Notes: generated by a model from the letters alone, not told the origin. 64,000 bases of DNA from Lepas anatifera (GCA_034440635.1 JAOTON010001031.1:620001-684000), one strand, 5' to 3'. Positions 1-10,021 are shown, numbered from the stretch's first letter. Translations and numbers: made by a program.

Positions 1-2790
1 AGCAGCAACTTTAACCACTCTCCGGTGTCAGCCTTTGAACGACAGTTAGAAATCACCGCAGAATCTTTGGGACTCTCACAGCTAATTACAGAGCCAACTC
101 GCCATCAGGATGCAACACAAAACCTTCGAGACCTTTGCTTTGTTTCCAACCCAGAAATTGTAACTGCCAGTGGAGTGCTGCCCTCATTTTCCAACCTGGA
201 TCATTTTCCCATTCATGTTTCTGTCAAGGCAACTATTCCCGATACCCCGTTACAAGAAAAGCAGGTCTGGGATTACTCACGACTTGATGTGGAAAATCTT
301 ACCCATAAACTCTTACACACTAATTGGGATAGTATCATAAACAATGAAATTGACACTGCAACCGCCTTATTCACATCCACACTGATAGAAGCAGCAAAAG
401 ATACAATTCCCATTAAGACCATATTCTCATGTAATAATAAACCCTGGATGACTAATGAACTCAAAAGACTAATGCGTAAACGTGACCGACTATTCAAACA
501 CGCACAATCACGCCAGGCTAAAAGGGAAAGTGACAACGACGTTGATTGGAGTAGATGGAGGCAATGTAGGAATAAAGTAAACACAATGGTAAGAAAGCTC
601 AAAGCTCAATGTTTTCACCGAGGCACTAAATTACTCCTAGAAGAGAAGCACAACCCCCAAAAATATCACTCAATTGTTCGAAGAATGACTGGGAAAAGTA
701 AAGACTCATCCATTCCTCCACTGATCAGCCCTGAAGGAGTTTTGATAGAAAACGACACTGAGAAATCTGAAGCACTGAATACTTTCTTTGCTAAACAGTC
801 AGACCTATTGAATGACGAGGACAAAGATATCAGAACTTCACCTAATGAACAAATACCAAAACTTGAAATTCCAGTCATAACAGAATTTGAAGTACTCAAT
901 ACCATTAATGGACTAAGCCCAAACAAGGCAACTGGACCCGACGAACTGCCAACTAAAATAATCAAACTGACTGCACTTCTGATCGCGCGACCTTTGGCCA
1001 GATTATTCAACAACTCGCTCCAACAAGGTGTATTCCCTTCATCATGGAAAATTGCTAACGTTAAACCCATATTTAAAAAGAAAGGGAGTCCAGCCGAGAT
1101 CAGTTCCTACAGACCAATTAGTTTACTATGTTGCCTTTCTAAAGTTCTTGAAAAAATAATGTTCAAAAGGATCTACCAGCACCTCACTGACCACGATTTA
1201 CTAACAGAAAGACAGAGTGGTTATAGACCAGGTCACGGGACAAGACTCCAGCTATTCTACCTCACACATACTATGTACGAAACGCTTGACAAAGGACGGG
1301 ACCTGACAGTGCTTTACTTGGACATAAGTCGTTATTTTGAGAAAATTTGGCACAAGGGATTGCTTCATAAATGTGGACATGAATTCGGACTTGATAACAT
1401 TCTTCCATGGCTACGATCTTACCTGACAAACAGACGACAACGAGTTTTGATAAGAAATTCCAGCTCAGCGTTACTCCCACTGAAAGCCGGATGCCCCCAG
1501 GGCTCCGTTTTGGGCCCCCTGCTTGCCTTGTTATATCTTAACGGTTTATCGAACAAAACAACTAATGAAATCCTATTCTTTGCTGACGACACCTGCTTAT
1601 TCGCTCAACACGATCGAGGAAACGAGACCGATGTTCGAAATTCGCTCCAAAATGACCTAAACGAAATTCTCGCTTACGGGCACGACTGGCTCATCACTTT
1701 CAATGCATCTAAAACTATTCAACAAACATTTTCATACAGACAAGACAAAATTGCCCCGAATCTCATTTTCGACAGCAAGCCAATACCGGTTGTCAAGAAG
1801 CACAAACATCTAGGCATTATATTTTCAAAAGATCTCAGATTCCACGAGCAAATAAATGAGATCACAAGGAAGGTAAATATAGCCCTCAGCCCTCTCTACC
1901 CTATTGTACCGTATCTACCCAGAGAAATTCTCGAAAAGTTATTTCAAACCAATGTGAGACCACATTTCGACTACTGTGACGTGATATTCGACGGACTTAT
2001 AACGACCAATGACGCCCAGCGCCTTGAAAGACTTCAGAAAGCAGCCCGACTCATGACAGGAGCGCTTCCAAGGACGGCCACAACGAAATTGAGGACGGAT
2101 CTCGGCTGGACTACACTAAAAATAAGACGCGAAATTTATAAAATGCAGTTCTTTCACAGCCTTAGTCTGGGACTCCTGCCAAACTATATTCAAAGTATCA
2201 TACCTAATCTCAGGCAAAACGCAATGAACAGGGACCTACGAAATGCATACCAAAGAACCGAAATAACGTTGCGGACAACAAACTTCAAAAACTCTTTCCT
2301 GCCATGCACAACCAAACTTTTCAATAGACTACCAGAGCAAATCAGAACGACTGGATCACATCAAGCTTTCAAAAAACAAGTAGAAGAACAGTTAGGGTGT
2401 AGGAAACCAACTAAATATTACACATATGGCGCGAAAATTCCTAATTCCCTTTTAATGCAGCTAAGAGTCGGTATGTCAAAACTGAATGGCCATGCATATC
2501 AAGTACAAAAATGTCCATCGCCCTCCTGTATCTGTGGACACAACAACGAGGATACCAAACATTACTTTTTATACTGTCCACGATACGAAAACATCCGAAA
2601 TTTGCTAGCACAAAATATAACTCAAATAATAGGAACAGACTTTATGGCCCTTAACAGCATTACAAAACTAGATATCCTGCTTCACGGACATTCTCTCAGT
2701 GGTATGGAGGGTCATGCAGTAGCACGCCAAACCATAAAATTCATCATGTCAAGTAAGAGATTCAGGCCAAGCCAACATAGTTTAACCTAA
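1..2790 (+). CDS. LINE (non-LTR retrotransposon) ORF2, 5'-truncated by window edge
   Basis: The frame is open from base 1 to the TAA at 2788-2790, so the ORF starts outside the window. The first ~75 codons look like the end of an AP-endonuclease domain (NFNHSP near the start; SNLDHFPI, the D-H motif). A reverse transcriptase follows: YRPISLL near 1107, motif A LYLDIS with its Asp at 1321-1323, PQGSVLGPLL near 1495, and the catalytic FADD with the two Asp codons at 1585-1590. The C-terminus has a Cys/His knuckle (CICG, then H and C, about 2524-2580), as in CR1/Jockey-like elements. Motif A reads YFEKIWH where AFDxVWH is usual. No internal stop or frameshift is seen, which suggests a young copy. 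The encoded protein would copy its own RNA at a nicked target site. LINE identity is firm; the exact clade is inference. Confidence 0.93.
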   Translation, partial: SSNFNHSPVSAFERQLEITAESLGLSQLITEPTRHQDATQNLRDLCFVSNPEIVTASGVLPSFSNLDHFPIHVSVKATIPDTPLQEKQVWDYSRLDVENLTHKLLHTNWDSIINNEIDTATALFTSTLIEAAKDTIPIKTIFSCNNKPWMTNELKRLMRKRDRLFKHAQSRQAKRESDNDVDWSRWRQCRNKVNTMVRKLKAQCFHRGTKLLLEEKHNPQKYHSIVRRMTGKSKDSSIPPLISPEGVLIENDTEKSEALNTFFAKQSDLLNDEDKDIRTSPNEQIPKLEIPVITEFEVLNTINGLSPNKATGPDELPTKIIKLTALLIARPLARLFNNSLQQGVFPSSWKIANVKPIFKKKGSPAEISSYRPISLLCCLSKVLEKIMFKRIYQHLTDHDLLTERQSGYRPGHGTRLQLFYLTHTMYETLDKGRDLTVLYLDISRYFEKIWHKGLLHKCGHEFGLDNILPWLRSYLTNRRQRVLIRNSSSALLPLKAGCPQGSVLGPLLALLYLNGLSNKTTNEILFFADDTCLFAQHDRGNETDVRNSLQNDLNEILAYGHDWLITFNASKTIQQTFSYRQDKIAPNLIFDSKPIPVVKKHKHLGIIFSKDLRFHEQINEITRKVNIALSPLYPIVPYLPREILEKLFQTNVRPHFDYCDVIFDGLITTNDAQRLERLQKAARLMTGALPRTATTKLRTDLGWTTLKIRREIYKMQFFHSLSLGLLPNYIQSIIPNLRQNAMNRDLRNAYQRTEITLRTTNFKNSFLPCTTKLFNRLPEQIRTTGSHQAFKKQVEEQLGCRKPTKYYTYGAKIPNSLLMQLRVGMSKLNGHAYQVQKCPSPSCICGHNNEDTKHYFLYCPRYENIRNLLAQNITQIIGTDFMALNSITKLDILLHGHSLSGMEGHAVARQTIKFIMSSKRFRPSQHSLT

Positions 2791-3020
2791 ATTCTAAACA
2801 GTGGTAGTGCGGCGCACCTGCGCGGCGGCGGGACACCGGTGGACTGACAACCGGAGTGGGCGGCCGCGGACCTAAGGCGGCGTAATTTACCAGTGTAACC
2901 AAGAACCTGTCGAGAGGTGCTACAATTTAAGCGCATTTAAGCGCTTTTGCACCAATCGTGATATTTGTGTTGTAAATGATATGTTCTGAACATGAAATAT
3001 ATGTTGTTGTTGTTGTTGTA
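2791..3020 (+). repeat. LINE 3' UTR ending in a (TTG)n tail
   Basis: This non-coding stretch directly follows the ORF2 stop. It starts GC-rich and becomes AT-rich. It ends in a TTG run at about 3001-3018. A short microsatellite tail is common for CR1/L2-like LINEs. The TTG run could instead be the reverse-oriented CAA tail of the SINE that begins at 3021. Confidence 0.55.
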
Positions 3021-3355
3021 CCAACCTCTTGGATTATACGGTGTCGCCAACTCTCATCTTGTTAGGAGGGATAGTCAGGTTGTTCTTATTCACTGTCACT
3101 GCCGGGGATTTGAGCCCAGAACCTATTATGCTGGATACAAATGTGCTGCCTACTGCAACACAGCACCCCCTCCCCCCTCCACCCTTAATAACTTTGGCTG
3201 GTCAGCTGGTTGAGCTTTTTCTCTAGTTGAGCAACTACTCAGATTTGGGTCTGACTACGAGCGTAGTTTGTATGGGAGACCTTGGAGTAAGACAGTGTAG
3301 TAATGTAATAATCAAATGATCAGACTGGAGGCTGAAGGTATGCTATCCTGTGCTC
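3021..3355 (-). repeat. tRNA-derived SINE, copy 1 (minus)
   Basis: On the minus strand a tRNA-like B-box region (GGTTCTGGGCTCAAATCCCC, complement of 3104-3123) is followed by a body ending in GAGAGTTGGCGACACCGTAT. The copy is a diverged inverted match to 3816-4155. Copies at 26150-26300, 32799-32900 and 36636-36800 share the body and tail, which supports a SINE family. A pol III promoter is inferred from the B box only. Confidence 0.65.
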
Positions 3356-3592
3356 ACTCTGAGCCTTCCTGCCGAGGAGATGAAGATGTTCCAGACTAAT
3401 CCCATGGAAGTTTTCGACTTACTCGTTCATGGTCAGGGCGTGGAACTGTGTTTGTGAAGGAGGTATCGGCCGACGCCGAGGCTGTGTTCGGATACGACAG
3501 GAGGGATGGCTTCATCAGGGCTAGGCTTACTCACAGGCAGATGACCGGCAAAGTGAGGCCCAAGAAAGGCCATGCAATGGCCTGCTTATAGA
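3356..3592 (+). pseudogene. Broken transposon-associated protein fragment (HxQxVE...RDGFIRARL type)
   Basis: Two overlapping frames make one recognisable segment. PMEVFDLLVHGQGVELC (about 3401-3451) is followed, after a frameshift, by VKEVSADAEAVFGYDRRDG then FIRARLTHR, closed by TAG at about 3588-3590. The order matches the C-terminal part of a protein I recall as widespread in invertebrate repeats (CHTQxVERxVKxV...RDGxIRxRLxSR). Related pieces lie at 31647-32095 and 32270-32669. The frameshift and lack of a start make it a relic. It sits between the two inverted SINE arms. The 3593-3815 stretch shows nothing I can identify. Confidence 0.5.
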
Positions 3593-3815
3593 AAGGATGT
3601 ATAACAAGTAAAACTAATGTCTAATGTACTACAAAATTGATATGTATTGTGTAATGTGTGTAGGATATTCGAGTTGCCAGGTCATCTGCAAATATATGAT
3701 GGTGACTTAGACATACTCACAGCATTAAGCATGCGTCAGACAAATAAATACGACAAACAAATAGAATTAGTTGTCAATCTGGATTGTTTCAGAACTGTGT
3801 GTCTCAAAATGCCCA

Positions 3816-4155
3816 TGGCGCGGGATAGCATACCTACAGCCTCCAGTCTGGTCATTTGGTTATAACATTACTACACTGTCTTACTCCAAGGTCTCACATA
3901 CAAACCACGCTCGTAGTCAGACCCAAATCTGGGTAGTTGCTCAACTAGAGAAAAAGCTCAACCAGCTGACCAGCCAGAGTTATTAAGGGTGGAGGGGAGC
4001 GGGTGCTGTGTTGCAGTAGGCAGCACATTTGTATCCTGCACAATAGGTTCTGGGCTCAAATCCCCGGCAGTGACAATGAATAAGAACAATCTGACTATCC
4101 CTCCCAACAGGATGAGAGTTGGCGACACCGTATAATCCAAGAGGTTGGTGCGTCG
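3816..4155 (+). repeat. tRNA-derived SINE, copy 2 (plus), split by a TTAA element
   Basis: This is the inverted partner of copy 1, with the B-box region at 4046-4065 and the body end GAGAGTTGGCGACACCGTAT near 4114-4133. Its tail reads GGTTGGTGCGTCGTTAA and is interrupted at the TTAA by the MITE at 4156-4604. The tail resumes after 4604 (AGGTCAACAATT), comparable with the tail of the SINE at 36636. Confidence 0.65.
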
Positions 4156-4604
4156 TTAAAGGGAATGTGGCACCTTTATAACGTGATTTTGACTGAGATA
4201 GCAAAGTTGAAAGCATGCCGGAAAACCCGGTACTCAATATTTCATTTGTCTTGAAACTCGAAGCTTCTGTAGATAAAAGATAAAACGTACCTGAAGTGTA
4301 CCCCTCATGTACCCTGAGCAGCAGGCCACAGTTGTCAGTTGTTGTTGTGACGACATATGCTGACGTTACGGTGAGTGCCAGTCAATCGAAGCCCTTGAAG
4401 CCTATTGAATATGGTAGTGGTTACCAGACCATGATATCATCCAGAGACAGATTTTTTCCCCTAGAGGCGCATTTTAAAAATCAACATATTGAGCTTATTG
4501 TAAATTTTTGGGTGAAATCATGGACGGTTCCATGATTTTCGGCTAAAAGTACCTCTAATTACACTAAATTCCAGGATTCGGCCGAGATGCCACATTCCCT
4601 TTAA
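4156..4604. mobile_element. TTAA-flanked MITE in the SINE tail
   Basis: The ends are a perfect 13-bp inverted repeat, AGGGAATGTGGCA at 4160-4172 and its complement at 4588-4600. TTAA flanks both sides (4156-4159 and 4601-4604). The 441-bp body holds no convincing gene. TTAA duplication is the hallmark of piggyBac-type transposition. A TA duplication with a slightly longer repeat cannot be excluded, because TTAA is itself a palindrome. Confidence 0.75.
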
Positions 4605-4954
4605 AGGTCAACAATTTCCACAGTTGTTAAGGTTCAAAACTCGAGAAATCCACCTATCTTCAATACAAGGGGGTGACCAGGAAAGGACCAGAGGGTGCCC
4701 TGGCCTCTCAGCAGCTCCTCGGGTATCCAGTGCATCCGCCTGGCAACGGGTCGGGTGCAAATAGATCCCATGTTTTGATGTTAGTCTAAGAGTTACCGTG
4801 CTGCAAGGATACTGACAACAATGCATTGTGAAGTCAATGGAGACTTCAACGCCGTCCTACTGAAAACATGCCTTCAGAAAAGGCCATTCCGCGCCCATTA
4901 AACGTAGATTCATTGGATTTGTTTTGCTTGCATCATGTTTGCAACATATCATGA
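4605..4954. other. No recognisable gene
   Basis: The SINE tail remnant occupies the first ~15 bases. Nothing else here is supported as a gene or known repeat; short open frames lack any recognisable motif. Confidence 0.4.
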
Positions 4955-5414
4955 CATAATAAAATCGCTACTCGTAATCCGAAATCGGAAATTATTTTCT
5001 GACGACTTGCTCTAATGACCATACCAGGTCACTCTGTAACCTTGACCTAGCTCGAGGTCGGGTCATTTTGACTATTTGACCTAGAAATGTCATATTATAC
5101 ATTATTCGATTCGCCGCCATAAGAGCAATCCAATGATGCATAAATATTTGTTCTAGCTACTCTGAGAGCTGATCTAGAGAGGGAAACGTACACTGCTCTA
5201 TTGTAAGCCTATAGGGCCTTCTTTGACCTATGGTGGCCTCAATATTGACCTGACATAAAATTATGCTTATGAAATATCTTCGTCTTGTCAAGAGCTTTCG
5301 AACACCGCCCGTAATTTTCCTTGAGCTTTCGTGGGAAACGAGATACGGAGGGGGGCGAAAAACGCACCCCCAGCGGGGGGCGTCATGCAAGGACCCCAGC
5401 GGGGCGCGTGTTAA
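4955..5414 (+). repeat. Diverged relative of the AGGTCA-rich TTAA elements
   Basis: The stretch has scattered GGTCA/TGACC motifs (near 5028, 5043, 5050, 5081, 5223 and 5251). Its right end, GGGGCGCGTGTTAA (5401-5414), resembles the right terminus of the intact copies (GCGCGTGTTAA). The left end is not recognisable. Confidence 0.45.
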
Positions 5415-5449
5415 AGTAGGAGGGTATGCCAATTTAAGTCTTTGAGAGG

Positions 5450-6436
5450 GATCATAACCGGATTGGGCTCGCTACCTTCATCCCTGATTGTTTTGAAGCA
5501 CTGATTTAGTCAGCGACCACACAACGGTCCACTGTAAACCGTTGTTATTACGCGGCTGTCTGGGCGGAGCCGATTTTGGCGTGCCAAACTTCAGAGGGTT
5601 TGCACATTACAAAACCGTCCCGTGTTCTGACATGGACAATATTTTTATCACTTTGTTGACGTTTCCTCCTCCGCCTGTGCTGGGCGAGGACTTCCGGTTG
5701 TGAGTGGTTTTGCCTGTGACCAGCCCTAAGTTTCAGTTGGCGTTTGGCGGTAGTTTTGAGATAGAGACCAAGTACGAGTAACCAACACAACAGTATCTGG
5801 CATGGTCGACTTCATGTATTGAGGGGAGAAACAGCAAAGCTAGTGTTATCCCTTCCTCCTGGCTGAAATCGGTCTCCCCTCCCGGTAAGAAAGAATCAGT
5901 GTGCATGCATTAGATCTTTACGGCGGACTAGTTCCTCTAGGTTTTTTCAGTGTTTGGTGTTTCACAAACAAGCATGCCACTTCTCATCCCTGTAGCCAGG
6001 GGCATGGGTGGAGATCCTGTGGGGCTGGGGGGATTCGGGTCGAACTCTCCTGGATTTTGGGTCTCCCATATATTTTGAATAGGGCTTGTATTGCCGTGCC
6101 AGCGTTAACCCAGCCATATCTCTGGACTGAGAAGAGATCTCCAGCCCTGACCAAGGGCCTCGCCACTAATTCTCACGGGGGAGCTGAATGCCGTTCTTAA
6201 AATATTTTCTGGAGGAGCAGCGCACCTACACCAGGATTGGAAACATTTGCATAACGTTGCGGTGATACTTAACGGAAAAACTGAAAAACCTTGATGGAGT
6301 CGCAATTTTTGTCGGGCTGCCCTGGTTCACAAGCTGGATGACGTCACCCCACCCTCCCCCTACTTTCGGCACCCACCCCTCCCGCTTTAAAATTGCGTTT
6401 AGGTACCACAGATGTCCTGCGGCTCCTGTTCTTTGA
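5450..6436 (+). repeat. Repeat R, copy 1 (interrupted)
   Basis: This aligns by eye with R copies at 11090-12010 and 12040-12785. Shared words include CTTCCGGTTGTG/TTTCCGGTTGTG (5694, 11306, 12080), GGTAACCAACACAACAGTAT-like text, GGTCGACTTCAT and CATGCATTA. The copy is cut at 6436 by a TTAA-class element. Its last part reappears at 8183-8218 and after 9066, with a second element inserted there. No reading frame is conserved among copies, so it looks non-coding. Its origin is unknown. Confidence 0.7.
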
Positions 6437-8182
6437 CCCTTGCACGTACTCGGGTTTTCGCCACCTTCGCCCTTTCAAAGGGGGGTTGTTGCGGCCCCCT
6501 CGCGATTGGCCCCTAATTGCCGTAGAGCTCCGCGGTTGGTCCAGCGTGTTGGTCGTTACGAGAACTCGCGATTGATACCAATTTTTAATACTTGAGGTCA
6601 TAAGGTCACCTTCCAGGTCAGGTCAATTACCAGGTATTCGCCCTGCTGCGGCCCATTTTGCCGTTTTGGCTGCTATTGACCGGAATTTTGGTAACAAATA
6701 ACATTTGTATGACCATTAAATTGAGAAACAGACATTTATGCGTCGATTAATATGCTATACACCTATGTGACCCATCTAGGTAATGAAGGAGGTGAGGTCA
6801 AATGTCAAAGGTCACTGACCGTTACAACTCAAAATTGCCCAATATGTCTAATTTTCAGTTTCAGAGGGATAATTTTGGAGCTGAATTCAAATTTAGCACT
6901 TTAAACAACGCCAGTGGTTTCTTTCATAAAAATCACAGGTCATCAAGTCAACTTCCAGGTCAAGCCAATGATCTGGTTGACCTCAATGAGTAGGTAAAAG
7001 GTCAAGTCCATTTTGGAAGCAAGTCACTTCTTCAGTGTCCACATCATTTGAACGGACTATTCATTAGCCATTCTGCATTATTTATGCAAATTTAGTGCCT
7101 GTCTAATCATATGTCACTGCTTACGCCCCCTTCAAGGTCAACTTAGGTCAAAAGTCAAAGTCCGTATTGGAGGAAAAACGTTTTGTTCAGTGTCCTTCTC
7201 ATGCTGAAAATTGACTATTCATAAGAAATTTTGCATCATTTACGCCAAGGGCCTGTTTCATCATCTTTTATTGCGTAAGCCCCCTTCAAGGTCAAGCAGG
7301 TCAAATTTCTAAAAAGGTGAAGTCCATAAAATATGCAAACCAACTAGTTTAGTGTCCATGCCATTCAAATTGACTATTCATATCCGATTCTGCATCATTT
7401 GCGCCCAGTTAAGTGCTTGCTTCTTCATCTGTTATTGTTTAAACCCCTTCCAAGGTCAAATAAGGTCACAGGTCGAAAAAGGTCAAGTCCGTATCGGACA
7501 CAAGTTAACTAATTCGGTGTTGATCTCATTAATAAATACCGAACCGAAACACGCATCTGTAGTCGTTATTCGACGCAGAGTTTGTGGTAGCTCACGCGCG
7601 CCCCCGACGCCGCCCGGTAGCTCAGTTGGTAGAGCGTTGGGCTTCGGGCCACTGCTCAGAAACATGCAGTGACAGTGCATGTCCAGGCTTGGGATCGGTT
7701 CCCCTGAGACGCTCCGGCGCTCAATAGTTCATCCGACGTACAGGTCGGCTAGCAACTGACCGATGAGAGGGTGATCTGAGCGGGGCGGCCGTCCCTGTGC
7801 TTTGTGGGACGATAAACTTTGGCTTCTGAATTGACCCTTCATCGTGGGAGTTGCTCATTCGGGTGGTGGAGTCGGGGTCTCCGTTACAAATCCATTGATG
7901 GCTTTAGTGAGACTGCGACTCCAACAGCCAAACTGGCAAAAACTTGGACAAAAAAAAAAAAAGGAGCTATCTCTGAGGTCACGAAAGGTCAAATCAAGGT
8001 CGTTGAAGGTCAAGCAAGGCCATGAAAGGTCTAACCTGATAAAAGGGATCCTCAAAGGCTGGAAAAAATATTCTGGGCCAGTTCATGAACAAATGCTGCA
8101 AAAGAACGATGAGAGTCTGGAGCATTCACGTGAAAACAAGTACCTACAGGCGCCCAAATGACCTCAACATGCTTCCACTCTT
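6437..8182 (+). mobile_element. AGGTCA-rich long TTAA-class element (type H), plus orientation
   Basis: The element begins CCCTTGCAC after TTGA and is collinear with the inverted copy at 44614-45974, whose end is GTGCAAGGG next to an intact TTAA. TTAA plus CCC is typical of piggyBac-type ends. The body is full of AGGTCA/TGACCT half-sites. It holds no transposase-like frame, so it is non-autonomous. A SINE at 7583-7967 sits inside it. The right terminus is not clear: similarity to the other copy stops at 8182, where repeat R resumes. Confidence 0.7.
7583..7967 (+). repeat. tRNA-derived SINE with poly(A) tail, inside element H
   Basis: The head is tRNA-like, with an A-box GGTAGCTCAGTTGGTAGAGC at about 7616-7635 and a degenerate B-box GGATCGGTTCCCC near 7692-7704. 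It ends in a run of 13 A (7950-7962). The inverted copy of the host element (44614-45974) lacks this insert at the matching place near 44840, which gives a natural empty site. Target-site duplications are short and imperfect. It is a different family from the SINE at 3021. Confidence 0.75.
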
Positions 8183-8218
8183 ATCGGCGTTGTTCTTAGT
8201 TGAAGTGTTTCCGTCATT

Positions 8219-9066
8219 TTAACACGCGCATTGACGGGGGTCTGAGCCACCTTCGCATTGACGGGGGGCGGGTACCCGCCCCCTAAGATCTCGAGAACCA
8301 CGGTAGGTAGCGAAAAACGGTAAACGGCGTTGGGCTGCCCATACACTTCTCCATCGAAAACATTTGAACCATTTTTTTGTCAGGTCACATTTAAGGTCAC
8401 GAGAGGTCAAAACATGCCCGTCATAGGGATAACATGTAAAATTCAGTTTTTCGGGCATTACATCTGAACAAGTAAAGATAGAGCAAAACGACTTGAATTA
8501 TATGAATCCTCTTAGCAAGCCGAATCGAATGATATATAATTTGACCTTGCTAGGTCAAATCAAGGATTTGACCTGACCTGAGGTCAGGTCAGGGTCAAAT
8601 TATATAAAATGCATATCATTAGAACTGCAAAGCCCAGGCAAGTCTAATGCAGCTAAAATAAATGCTCTATCACCATCCGTTACTGAGTTATTCCGTAAAA
8701 ACCATTTTTCCCATGTATTTCCAATGGAGAGGTCATGCGTCGTACCTGACCTTAGGTCATCGATATCAAAAATACCGGAACATATTTTAGAGAACTCGGT
8801 GGGGCCATTATGTGATATGAGTTTCAATCGGATAAGTTCACCCTGTTCCGACTTATGCTATCTTAAACTTTTTTTTAGGTGGGGTCACTTGACCTGTACT
8901 GGTGACCTGACCTGAGATGACCTAACCTTAAAATTTTCACAGAAGTTGTAAAAATGATGAGGGAAAAGGTATACCAAGTACGGCGGCGCTACGCGCCGCC
9001 GTTTTTCTACTGTCTCCGAAAAACCCGAGGGGGCGGGTACCCGCCCCCCGTCAATGCGCGTGTTAA
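8219..9066 (+). mobile_element. TTAA element, type A: AGGTCA-rich MITE, intact copy
   Basis: TTAA at 8219-8222 and 9063-9066 bounds inverted termini CACGCGCATTGACGGGGG and its complement. Just inside each end is the palindrome GGGGCGGGTACCCGCCCC or a close variant. Near the right end is a hairpin with arms ACGGCGGCGC and GCGCCGCCGT. I count 16 exact AGGTCA/TGACCT hexamers, several overlapping at 5-bp steps (AGGTCAGGTCA). No transposase frame is present. The empty site is seen in R copies 2 and 3, so insertion at TTAA is direct evidence of piggyBac-like movement. Other copies start at 43672, 47281 and 52871. Confidence 0.88.
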
Positions 9067-9363
9067 GGGAAGTGAACCAAGAACAGGTGCGGTTCCAGGA
9101 TTTCCTCAATGGATGGGGGATGGATGTTCGCCTTGGGTGCTCTCCCTTCGGGGCCCCCTGTAGGGCCGAGGGGCCCACCATTTTTTCAGATTCTGCACAT
9201 TTAATAATCAAGTTCATTGACATTGTGCATGACCACTTATAAACTTACGTTCCTTAACTACGGATGTACATGATCTGATACATGTCACGTCAATCTGACA
9301 CTTGACACTACAGCATCACTTATCCCCTCCGCATACAGTGTCACATATAGTATCATTCGTAAC
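9067..9363. other. Short tail of repeat R, then unassigned
   Basis: GGGAAGTGA at 9067-9075 continues repeat R after the inserted element. The rest has a palindromic patch (GGGGCCCCCTGTAGGGCC near 9149) but no gene. Confidence 0.45.
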
Positions 9364-9575
9364 TTAACACGCGCATTGACGGGGGTCTGAGCACCTTCGC
9401 TTTGACGGGGGAGGCGGGTACCCTCCCCCTCATAAGATCACGAGAACCACGCTAGATAGCGAAAAACGGTAAACGGCGTTGGGTAGCCCCTCCACTTTTC
9501 TATCGAGAATATTCGGACCGTTTTTTGTCAGGCCACATCTAAGGTCACTGGAGGTCAAAACATGCCATCATAGCG
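9364..9575 (+). mobile_element. Left-end fragment of a type A element
   Basis: TTAACACGCGCATTGACGGG and the following ~200 bases match the left end of the 8219 copy. Similarity stops near 9575 after the AGGTCAAAACATGCC segment, so the copy is truncated and has no right terminus. Confidence 0.8.
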
Positions 9576-9800
9576 GCAGTTGTGGACTAGGGGTGGCACG
9601 AATCAGGGTGGAAGTAATAAGCTGGGGGGCGGTAGTGATTACCGGGGTGACATATACCTAGTCAAGGAAGGTACAAGTTAGGTTGGCAGTGATAAATCTA
9701 GGGTGGCATGTATCAAGGCGGCATTGATGAGCCGGGAGGCGGCATGAATCCGAGCAGCAATGCTCAGCCGGGGGGCTACATGTGTATTCGTGGTGCTCAA
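9576..9800 (+). repeat. Degenerate GGTGGCATGAATC-type short repeats
   Basis: Variants of GGTGGCATGAATC/GGCGGCATTGATGAGC recur irregularly about every 16-25 bases. This is a decayed tandem array with no gene. Next to it, near 9831, lies a palindrome GGGGTGCCCTGGCACCCC, which recurs in a variant at 19307. Confidence 0.4.
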
Positions 9801-9950
9801 AACAGGATTGGGGGTGTTCAAATTAGGCTTGGGGTGCCCTGGCACCCCTAAAGAGATATAAAATTACACCCCTGATGCCAGGAGTTAAAACCCTTATTTG
9901 ACCTGTATATAACGGGCTAATCATTATGGCATTGCAGTCCCCTTTCCAGG

Positions 9951-10021
9951 GCATCGGTGGTTCAGTGGTAGAATGCTCGCCTGCCACGCGGGCGGCCCGG
10001 GTTCGATTCCCGGCCGATGCA
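9951..10021 (+). tRNA. tRNA-Gly (GCC)
   Basis: This is a full 71-nt cloverleaf. The acceptor GCATCGG pairs with CCGATGC. The D arm is GTTCAGTGGTAGAA (A box), the anticodon GCC is at 9983-9985, and the T arm GGTTCGATTCC is a perfect B box. It decodes GGC/GGU glycine codons. A run of four T follows at once (10022-10025), the pol III stop. No intron is present. Confidence 0.97.
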
